Shown here piece after piece: positions 25,201 to 36,900 of a stretch of 64,000 bases of DNA; within the stretch, counting starts at the first letter, position 1, and every line of letters begins with the position of its first letter. This stretch comes from Branchipolynoe longqiensis (Eukaryota > Annelida > Polychaeta > Phyllodocida > Polynoidae): NCBI GenBank assembly GCA_030323885.1, contig CM059192.1:2411934-2475933 (forward strand), written 5' to 3'. The notes beneath the pieces are model-generated. The model was not told the DNA's origin. It was given only the letters and a program-made list of their open reading frames with translations, and searched no databases. The position numbers and the translations under genes are program-made.

Positions 25201-25445
25201 ATGACGATGACACAGAAGGGGGAGAGAAGGGGGGCCAGGAGGACGAGAAGGGCGCGAAGGACGGGGACCAGGAGCAGCAGCAGGAGAAGGGGGAGAAGGA
25301 GCAGGAGCAGGAGCCAGAGGAGGTGCGTGGAGCCCGGGAGGAGCTGCAGGCCCTACAGGAGGAGAGGACCCGTACGGACCGCCTCAAGGCCAGCGTCCAG
25401 AAGGAGCTGGAGAACGCGCGCGGAAAGGCAGGCAAGATCGAGCAG
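25201..25445 (+). CDS. KIF19: KIF19 exon a: acidic coiled-coil
   Basis: Acceptor ctcctttacag, donor gtgagt. The first two bases finish a codon from an exon outside the visible sequence. The exon encodes a D/E/Q/K-rich run followed by a heptad-like stretch ending KIEQ, directly before the LLP of the next exon. This corresponds to the acidic region and pre-LLP coiled coil of vertebrate KIF19. The donor region is repeated in the downstream intron. Confidence 0.88.
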
Positions 25446-28400
25446 GTGAGTGGGTTGTGTGACCTAAGGTGTTGCTAGGGCGTGAAACCCAGCAATACAA
25501 ATACAGAGCTGGTACGTGGGTTATGTGGCCTTAAGTGCTGCTAGGGTGTGAGACCCAAATAATATAAATATAGAGCAGGGGTATGGTCTGAGGTGTTGCT
25601 AGGACATAACACCCCAACAAAATAGACATTGAGCAGGTGCATGCGTGCGTTGCCTATGGTGCTGCTAGAGCATGAAACCCCATCAAAACACAATCATTGA
25701 GCAGGTGCGTGCTATTGTGGCCTTAGGTGCTGCTAGGGCGTGAAACACTAACAATACAAATAAGAGCAGGTGCGTAGCTGTGTGGCCTTAGGTGCTGCTA
25801 GGGTGTGAACCCCCAACAAAACATTGAGCAGGTGCATGATTGTGTGGCCTTAGGTGTTGCTAGGGCGTGAAACCCAACAGAACAAATAGAGCAAATGCAT
25901 AGTTGTATGGTGTGAGGTGCTGCTAGGGGGTGAAACCCCAACAAAACAAACTTTGAGCAGGTGCGTGGTTGTGTGGTCTGAGGTGCTGCTAGAGTGTGAA
26001 ACCTCAACAAAACAAACTTGCATAGAGCAGGCGCGTGATTGTGTGGTTTGAGATGTTGCTGGGGCATGCAACCCCAACAAAACAAACAAGCATGCAAACA
26101 ATTTCTCTCGGCATCATATTTCTTTTCATATTAAATCCTTTATTGTATCCAGTTTTTACTTTATGGTTGCAATTTTTTGTATTTCCTGTAAGCACATGTA
26201 AGCAATTTTGTACTTATAATTGTTTAATTTCTAGTACGCCCCTGACATGTAATAATAAACATAGATGATGTCCATCCGAATCAATCTCTGTAAAGATTTA
26301 AGAAAGCAACTGAGCATTGCAATGTTTAAAAGAAAATGTTTAAAGAAAATTCTAGAACCATGCAATACCATATAATGCATATTCACCAAATGCATAATAC
26401 TTTTATTGAACTGGAATTGTGACAGTTACTATTACAACTAATAGTTAATCTTTATTATGTATAATACTTTTAATATCGAACGAGATTTGCATGCGGTTAT
26501 TATTGCGACTGCGTTTCATTTACGTACCAGCAAATTGTACTGTACGGTCGGAAGACCAGTGCTCTGGTGCAGACAAAAGACATCATTCAATGAATAAACT
26601 ACATTTCAGTTTAAAAATAAATAAAATTGAGGTGTTCTTGTTTCTGATATCGCAGCTGCTGCCGAAGAAGGTGAACAACACAGACCAGAAGGAGATCCTC
26701 AACCTGCTCGTCAAGTCGCACGAGCTGGAGATCGAGAACATGGAGATGCAGTCATCCTGCCTCCTCAGGAACTTCGAGATCCGCCGCAAGGACATGGTGA
26801 TCGACAAGTACCGACAGCACCTGAACCTGTGCGACGAGATCATCCAGCAGCAGCGCGTCCTCATCGACGAGTACGAGGTACCCGTGCCGAAGGACCTGGA
26901 CGAGCTGTATGAGGTGTACACCCAGGAGGTGGGCGAGCGGCCGGACTCTGGGGACACCGTGCGGCTCGAGACCAGCAACCCAAACAAGGTCAGTAATGCA
27001 TATATATATCATCATGCTGTCGGTCACGATGCGACAAAGACTGCTTTAATTACTTGACTGGCGCTCTCTGCTGTGAGAGTGATGTCCATGAGTCGGTCTT
27101 AATGTCTCTCAGCTTCAGGTTTCTCTTGATGGTATGTACATTTCATGAAAGCTGCCTGCAAAAGTGTTGAAGTCCTGCTGGCTTTTGCAAGTTACTAGCG
27201 GTACTCTCTCGGGGAGCAAATAGAGGTCTCACACCGGCAAGAACATGTCCAGACAGGCGCAAAACTATGTGTCCCTGCAGTGGCTGGTCGGGAGATGTTG
27301 GGAGTTCCATACATCAACCGCCCTTGATGCTGCCACAGTGACATGGTTTGCTCCCTTAGCCTTCGGTTCTGTCAAGAACCTGTACCACAAGGCAGTGGTT
27401 TACACCTCTGCAAGGCAGGGGCGTCAAACTCCCTGAGGTATTGCAATACCTGCATCATCGGGGTAGCCGGCACAGAAGATGAGGTGGATGTTGCGGACCA
27501 GGATATCATTGACATCATCAATAAGCTCGGCCTAGAACTCTCCCATCACCAAATGCACACACCCCAACAAAGACATTGGACTGCTCGGCTTCACCACCTC
27601 AGCTGAAGAGATGACAGTGACCATACCGAAAGACAAAATGGACCAACTCTTACAGGAGTGCTCCGTATGAATGAGCAAAGCCACCACAACCAGAAGAGAA
27701 CTACAGAAGCTAGCTGGAAGACTCCACCACATTGCCAGATGCATAAACCCAGCCCACAGGTTCATGTCCAGAATCTTTGACGCACTGAGGCAGGCCCCAC
27801 TCACCGACAGGCACTCCCTGACCATGGAATTCAGAGCCGACATTAAGTGGTTCCTGGGCTTCAGCCAGAGATCAAACAGACTGATTCTCCTCCAGAAGGA
27901 AACGTATATATATATGTGTGTGTCTGTAGTTTAAAATCTGGTCGTAAGCGGCCACAGAGACATGGGCCTGACCAATCGCCAGTGGTGCCACAGATAGGCG
28001 AGGAACTACTAACTTTCTCAGACTGTGCCTGCAAATATATGACACCAGGGAACAAATGCAGGCGTTATTGGTTCTAATGACCGCAAGTCCTTCAACAGTG
28101 AGGGTTAGTAGTTTATATTCCCATAACGGGTTATAGAGCAGAGGTGGTTGACCTAGATAAAGTACATAACTGCATAAGGACACTGCTAGCAGCCATTGAC
28201 CCAGATAAGGTACATATTTGGTTTGGTGGCGCAGTCAGAGGTGGTTTCCCTAGATACGATACATGACTTGTTTTGCTCACTATGAGAGATGGTTGACCTA
28301 GATACGATACATGACTTGTTTGGCTCACTATGAGAGGTGGTTGACCTAGATAAGGTACATAACTGGTTGGGCCCACTGGCTGTATTCGTGTCTGTCTGTT

Positions 28401-29926
28401 CGTCCTCACAGGCGGTGTCAGTGACGAGCTTGAACCGGCGTCTCCTGGAGTGTGACAGTCTGTCGGACATGGACAGGCTGAACATGGTGGACGAGGAGGT
28501 GGCCGGCAACCAGTCACCCAGGGCCGGCCCCGCCAAGAACCAGTTCCTCAAGAGTCCCAAGGGCCCCGACAACGACGAGTAAGTACCGACAGGGGAGGGC
28601 GTCTTACTTAATAATAATAATAATAATAATAAGAGGCGATTTTCACAACCAACCCGCCTTCTGATGTCAGTACCGGAAGTAAGCATGTGGGTCACAAGCA
28701 GCTCAGTGTGCATTCTGCTTTGGAAAAGGTCGCTTAGGCAGTTTCTACCACCAACCCGCCCTCTGATGGCCCTCTTACTGCGCATGCTCCGTGGGGGGGT
28801 GGGGTGGCGTCATCTTTCATCTACACCGGGCGCGGTGGCCGAATCGGTAGAGCGCGGGCCTCGTGTGTGGGAGATCGGGAGGTCGGTTCCTGGTCGAGTC
28901 AAAACAATGTCAAATTGATACTTGTCACTTCCTAGCCAGGTGCTAGGCATTAATAGGATAGAGCAATGACTGGTTGGCTCAGTGTCAGGATATTGTGACT
29001 CAGTGGGATATCAGGTCATGGTGGCCTGGTCTCCCAGTGGGGAAGCACTATAAAATCGCCATGAGTACACACTGTCACAAGTCGGTACCCATTCTGATAT
29101 GACCTTAGATATTGCCAGGACACAAAACTCCAACAACCAACGAACCAACCAATCTTTCATCTACTTTCAGAGATGCTATTTTTTCGCGTAGTGCACAAGC
29201 ACAGCAGATTCGGGACGCGCAGGCGCAGGCCCTGGCGTCCGTATCCTCACACAGTATCCAGAACGAGGCTGCCGCGGTGCATCCGCACCGCCAGCGCAGC
29301 ATCATCACGCTGAGCTCGCACTCCGACTCCCCGCAGCCACCGCCGCCCGCCGCGCCGATCGCAGCAGCAGCGGCGCCGAAACCGGAAGTGCGGCGCGATG
29401 AGATCGCGTCCAAGACGCGCAACATCGCGGCCCTGGCGGCGGCGCGGCGAACCAAGGCGCAGCTGAACGCGCAGAACAGCGAGCGTCTGCTGTCTTTCGT
29501 CTCCTCGCAGAGCAAGGAGAAGCGCGGCGCAGAGGACGCCATGGTACTGACCACGTCGCGCCTCGCGCAGCACGACGGGCGCGACGAGGGCTCCGCCCTC
29601 ACGCTGCTCCGCCTCATGGACACGCCCCCGCCCCCGCCCCCGCCCCCGCCCCCGCCCGCTGACGACCTACTGGCGGCGCGGCGCGGCGCGGCGCCGCCCG
29701 CCCGCTACCGGAACGCGCGCGCGCACGCGCCGTTCCCGGCCAAGAAGAAGACGGTCGCGCAGAAGTCACGCGGAAAGTCGCAGGACATCGCCAACTTCAC
29801 GTCGGTGCGTATCTGATTGTATCTGGGTCACGGCGACCTCATTTTCTCGTGTGTTTTTTGTGAGTGTTTAAAAAAAAAGTTTCTTTCTTCTAGAAGTGTA
29901 GGTCTGATTCTGAATGTGTATAACAC

Positions 29927-29982
<56 letters not shown>

Positions 29983-30047
29983 GCTTGAACTGAAATATGT
30001 ATGTATGCGTGTATGCATGCATGTGTGTATGTGTGTGTATATATATA

Positions 30048-30090
<43 letters not shown>

Positions 30091-30918
30091 GGCTCCAGCC
30101 TGAAATACAATATATATATACACATATATACATATTTTAGTTCATTATGTATATGTATATGTATATATATATATTTATTTTCATCTCCCTGTACTTGGCA
30201 TATCCTCCGATATAACCTTCAATAAGACAGAAGTTATCCTTTAACTATAGCAAAGATAAGCTTCGTCTACCAAATGTATACACACACACACCGTGCAAAT
30301 AAAATAAAGATATATACAGCGTTCTGTTCTATACTCTAACAAACGCTCTGTACGTTGTGTGTATAGCCAGCATCATTTAGGGGGCACAAAGTAAACACCA
30401 AATAGGTACCACACTCAATTTGGTACCTGATTTATTTTATATGTTTATATTTCTGAGAAATACGATAGTTGATTTGTGTATACATACCAAACTAATAAAT
30501 AACAAAGTATTCAATAATCTACACACAGTTAAACGAATACACTACCAGCAACTACTAAACTCAAAACAAACAAAGCAGAAAGTGTATTGTGATAGCTTGC
30601 TCTGTGCTATCCCTGTCAAAGACCCTATGACACTAAGACGGCTCACTCAGCCTGTAATGTGTAATCAAGAGAACGCCCAGCACACCAGGTGGGTGGATTT
30701 GATCATTTTGACAGTGTTATAATGGGTTGTGCAAATGGTGTGTGTGCTTGAGCGTGTGTGTGTGCGGGTGTGTGTGTCAGTGTGCTGGAAGAAGGATGCT
30801 GGGGGAATGTGTGTATGGTGGCAGGGGTGGGTGGGGTGGAGAGGTGGAGGGGCAGGGTGGGGGTAGTGGTGGTGTTCTATAGGAGTAGCAACAGGTAACA
30901 GTGGGACCTCCCTTCCTT

Positions 30919-30953
<35 letters not shown>

Positions 30954-33900
30954 ACTTACATCAGGGAGTGTGTCGTGAGGTGTGGTGTGAGAGCACCGAC
31001 TGAGGTGGGTGAGGAGGGGGGTAGAGGGAGGCGGAGAAGGAGGAAGAGGGAGTGTGGGGAAGGAAGGGGGGAGGGGAGCGGGAGGCACAGAGGGAGGGGG
31101 GTGAGGTGGGTGAGGAGGGGGAGGAGAAGAGGGAGTGTGGGGGAGGGAGGTGTGGTGTGAGAGCACTGGGTAAGGTGGATGAGGAGGGAGATAGCGAGAG
31201 GGAAGTGTGGGGATTGGAAGGGGAAGGGGAGGGGAAGGGCGGTGAGGCCGGGGGAGGGTGGCACAGAGGGGGGATGGGAGGGGCGATGGAAGGGGAGTTA
31301 TGGGGGGCGAGGGAGGGAGGGGGAGTGAGGGGAGGGTGAGGGAGGGGGAATGAGTGGGGGCAGGGCAGAGGGAGGTGGGGGCCAGGCAGTAGGTGCAACA
31401 TCGGCCAAATCCAAATGACAGGCAATCTCTGTTTTTTTAATTTTTAACTCACCCTCTCACCTTGATATGTTTACATGTGAAACACCAGGCAGCAGCCGGG
31501 CTGATCAAACCCACCACAAGATGGCATTGCAAAATTGACATTACTATGGGAGAGATAGGGAGTGAGCCGTCTTAGTGTTACAGGGTCTTTGTCTCTGATT
31601 CGACAGTTATATATGAGTAGGGTAGATTAATGCAAAGATATATTGAAGGGCATTTGTTGGAGTTCAGAACTAACCTAGTGTATGTCTTATATGAATACAG
31701 ACTGTTTCAGAGCCTAATTTGTGACCTTCCAACGGAGGTACCAATGTCCATCACGTTAGAAAGTCATGTCAGTTATCCGTGGCCATGTTCGATGATGTTT
31801 ATGTCGCAGGTATGGCGGTCGTTGTGAGTGTCGTATCCAACATACACAACGAAAATGTGTTGTTGTTTGAAAGCATTTTTACCATCGCCCCTCACAGAAT
31901 GCTTAAACAAAACTGCCAACAACATCATGTAAGTGTTGTGTGTGCAGGCCTACAATTCTCACAACTACCACGGTTCAGCAGCCGACAATTCTCACAACTA
32001 CCACGGTTCAGCAGCCGGGATGCCCGAATGAGTTCAGCATCTACTTCCCCTGTGGCTGGTACTGGGACTCGAACCCAAGGGGTTGAAACCCTCGCCGAGT
32101 CAAACCAATGACTTAAAAACTTACACTTGTCGCCACGAACCCTGGCGCTCGGCATTAAGAGGATAGGACAAGGAAGAGTGGAATGAGGAAGACCAGTTAT
32201 CCGCGATTGCCATTTCCATAAATGTCACACACTCTATCTGACTGTTGTCAGTTCTACATTCGCAACCATTACGACCCACGTGACTAGCCATTGGTGTTGG
32301 GTACTGCGAGTTTCTCGACCATTGCAAGTGTTGTCGAACCCATGCCACGATCGTGTGGTCTTATTATTTCTTACCCACCCCCAAATTAGTTTTGATCATT
32401 ATTTACCAATATCTGGGCTGTGGTTTTTGTCTTTCTTTCAGCACGCATGTTGTGACCATGGTTCTGTTTAATACTTGCCATTTACCACCGTCAAGAGAGA
32501 GAGAAAGACGATTAGAAAATAATGTTGTATTACATATAATTATACATACTAATTACAAACAATGTTAGGTACACTCAAGCAAAAACTAAATCACGTTCAA
32601 ATGAGTTTACTAATTATCTTTAAAGACTTTTATTTCTATTAATGATAAAAATGTTCTGGTTCATCTCATATTTGTTATTCTATAATTAACTTCGGAGATG
32701 CCGTGCCTAGAATTTATGTTTGTTTGAAAGAATTCAAGATAATTTTTCTTTGAATTTATAAAAATAGAATTCAGAAATCTGTTCACATAGAAACATGCAT
32801 GTCTTGATGTGACTGTCACCGGGTGCATTGCGAGTTGACCCATTTCTTGTTGCCTCCCCCCCACACACCCCCACACACACATAAACATGATGTCATGTCG
32901 GTTTGTTGTAGCTCTCACCGCAATCGTTCTATCATCAGGTACCCAGACAAACTTTGAATATTGCATGCGCTTCCTCTGTTCCTGCCGCCCACATCGCATG
33001 TCCTTTCTGTTCAATCCTTTGCTCATTGCTTTATCCCAGCATGCTCCATCCCCCCCCCCCCCCATCCCCAGTTTTTTTTTGTTAAAAAAAAAAATCTCGT
33101 TAACTTCACATTATGGTTGACCAACTTACGAAAAGAAGTCTGAAATGTCAGACTTTTGCTGCATAGCACCAGCGGGTTGGCCAACGATCCTCCTTTGTGC
33201 TGACCATACACAAGCGGCGCGCTACATTGAAATCAGGACGCATAATAAGCATGCATTATATTATTTATAAGCTATGCAACATGCCATTTGTATTGCCTGA
33301 TGCCAACCTTTATATCATGTTTGAGAACTATCTGCTCACATTATATTCATAGTCCTAATGCTTAAGAAATATCTGATCCTATCTTGATATTTCGTTGGTA
33401 ATAGTTATCAGTTCCCCACCCTGGTGGGGGCAACTTTATTCTCTGGATATAACATTTTAATTTACAAACTAAAAAGAAGTCTGTTTGATTCAGGCCAATC
33501 TAACCTTAGGAATCAAATGTGGGATTTTTTGCTGTTCTCTGAAGCCGACGCATTTGTGTTTGAACTCAAAGTTAATGCTAGCTGTGAATGCCGCTGCCAT
33601 GACGTCACATGACTATTCATGCTCATCTAGGGCATACTTCAATCATGGGGTATATGAATTTCCCATCCTGGCACAGGGTGGGGCCGCTGTATCTTGGTTC
33701 CCCGGTGTCGCAGTTTGAGCGCCCTGCCAGTTTGAGCGCCCTTCTGTTGCTATTGCGCATGCGCGGATAGAGACAACATTAAAACCACCCTAACTATCAC
33801 AGTAATTTGTGATTTTTGGTGCTTTGAAAGCAAATTTCTCTTGTTTCTATTAAATAGTTCAGATCTTTCTCTACAATTTCACATTCAGCCTTTATTTTTA

Positions 33901-36900
33901 TTAGCCAATTGGAAGTTCTTGAATTTATTTTGCAAAAATAGTTTTTGAGGCCATGATCTAGTAAGGCTAACACTGGCACTGACACTCAGAATATCCCAAC
34001 TTTCACTATTATCTCTGTTTAATACTTTCAGAGTAAATTGCTCTTAGGTTACATTAAATACTCCAGATCTTCCTCTTCAATTGGGCATTAAGATATTTTT
34101 AATCGATCCAATGAAAGCTTTTAAATCTATTTTACAAAAAAAAGTATACAACCACTGGCAGGGCGCTCAAACTGGCAGGGCGCTCAAACTGCGACACCGG
34201 CTCGATCACATACCTTAGGCTTGACACAAAGGGTGACGTCATCGGGACCAGTGTAGGTGTTCCACCACACGTACGCTGCTCTGCGGTGGAGCAGTGAAGG
34301 CATTAAGCCAGGGTCCAAGGCATGGAAAGGAGGAAAAACGGGTGCCCACTGTCCCATATTGAGCATACTCTTGCAGGATGAGTTTCCCATTCTTTCAAGT
34401 CGCTGAGTATACCTCACCCAGATACAAATGAATCGAGCATCAAAAGCTCTCCAAACATACCTTTGCTTACTTTGTTCAGTTCATGCAACTGAACATGTGG
34501 GAGGAGAGTTGAGATCTGTGATGTATGAATGACATCATAGGTGGGATTCCCTCATCACATGACCTAGAGGTGTTCCCCACACACAGGGGAAGCCATGGCA
34601 ACCACCAAGATGGCAGCCACAGAAAGCTCTCAATTCAACTTTTAAAGTCTATTAATCTACATGATTTAATCAATTATTCACACAAAAAGTAGCTGGTTAT
34701 GAGAAATAAACATTTGAACTTTATATTTAGCATTTTAGATTGCAAATTCTAACATTTTTCTCTATATGGTTGTCTAAAAGCTTTGTCAGTGCTGCTGGAC
34801 TAACTAAAACACAACAGGAGCAACCAATTTCAGCACTCTCCCCCCACGTATACAGTTACATAAACTGAAAACCTGCAAAGGTATGCTTGGAGAGCATTTC
34901 TCGGAGTACGGTTTGTATCTCAGCAGCCTATACCTGGTCCTTTTAAGTACTGATATTGTGTGATTTAAACAGAAGTCAATGTAGATAAATTAAAAAAATA
35001 CTTCAAGCACTTTAATCTGTGCAAAAGATGCATAAATGGGTGACTATGTCTGAACAAGAAACTACTAAAAAAAATAATGGACGTATTCGACTGGGACCTT
35101 TCCATAATTTGACCCAATCAGAGCTATTCTTTTCGATTGCAACTGGCTGCCTCCTGTAGTATGAGGCCTCCATTTGCAATCGAAAAGCTCTGATTGATTG
35201 ACACTGAGAGCTAATCTCAAGCAATCTTAGCTGTTCTTTTCGATTGTAAATGGCGGCCCCCATGAGGGGGGGGGGCAACCGTTTGTAATGAACAGCTCTG
35301 ATTGGCTGACACTGAGTTCTCGCGAAAACAAGGAGAGGAAAGTCCATTTCCGGCAAGTTCAAAAGGGCTCAGACGAGTTCAAACGTGGCTGATTGTCCCT
35401 CTGCTTTCAGCGCTGAATATGCTTATGACTCAATTTATAGTTATATTGTACAATAACTGTTTACGGAATCTCACTTTGATAGTTTTATTTGAATTATTTA
35501 TATTCAGGAAATGTAAATATCGATCCAAAAATAGATGCCACGATAGATATGTTATAAGCTTTAAGTGCCCGTCACACCTTACCGGATTGAGCAACAGACA
35601 TAACCAGACAAAGAATTTTCTAGTCCGGTGGTGTTCGGTATCAAAATGTGTCGAAATGTTGCGCTATCGGGTCAAAGGCCGCAGGATGAAACGGACACTA
35701 AACAGTCAAGGAAAGTATGTTAACGAATAGCCACCGGACGATAACCGGACGACACCCAAATGTCAAACAGACGGACCTAACATCAACCGGACACATACCG
35801 GACTGATCACAGACGCACCGAAAACATATACTGACCGAATTCCCAAAACAATGTCAACGGACTATGCAGGAAGCAAACCGGAGACGTAACAGATGGGTAA
35901 CAGACATGAACCGGACAACACGGACTAAACAGACTTAAACCGGACACCAACCGTCCACCGGTGTCCGGTACAAGTTTTGTGCATGTTCAAAACTTGCCAC
36001 CGTACAAGCCGGACAGAGAACGGACACGCCGGATGCGTACCGCATATAAAACGGACATTGATGTATTTCACCGGACAGTGTCCGTTTTCTATCCAGTACC
36101 CCAATCCGGTAAGGTGTGACTGAGCCTTAATGCATTGATGGTCGATGGGCTTAACACCTTTACGACCCCGCGCGGAGGAACAACTAAACTGCACCCTCCC
36201 TACAGAGTTTCCATATATTGTAATGCTTTGTACCAAGTCTAAGGACCGCTTGTTCGGGGCGAGAAACCAAGCTACAGTGTGTGGCCGCTGGTGTAGTGGT
36301 CACAATTCAATTCTGACGTCATTAGAGCAGATCTCGGGGCATGGGCAGTGTGACAGGAAGTAGCAGGTCTAGAAGTCGGGGCAGTGTGAAGTAAGCGCAG
36401 CAAGTCTAGAAACAGTGTGATGGAAAACAGCTCGTCTAGAAGTGTATGCAGTGTGACGTCAACGCAGCAGATCTAGAAGCGGGGGCAGTGTCACATGTGT
36501 GTGACATAAGTACGGCAGGTCTAGATTTGCAGTCTTGCTATCCGGACGGCACTTCGTCCACATCTTTCTCTATCTCCTCTCAGCTGGCCTTGCTCCTCCT
36601 CGATATGTCTGAAAAGAGTTCCAGGAGGGGGAGCCCGCCGGCATTTCACTTTCTACTCTTACTCTGTCCGTGTCTATGGCTCGCTGGTTGGTCACCATAG
36701 GGCATATAGACACGGTCCTTTGACTCAACTCTCCTCATTTCTCTTTCCTAGATTCTACCTTTCTATTTCTCCCAGGCATACTTCTCCCCCTGACCAGGGG
36801 AGTTGGGTTCTTGGGTGGGGCCCTTTACCTTTACACTTCTCTCATCTTGTTCTCGTCGCTGGAACCACTGCTTAACCCATCTTTACCCGTCCTTCCTCGA

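Noticed and set aside
29112..29816. Exon d starting at the ATG at 29112
   Set aside because: That start lies in the SINE tail. The acceptor at 29170 gives the phase that joins exon c.
30665..31425. Proline/serine-rich minus-strand proteins
   Set aside because: Composition artefact of the polypurine tract.
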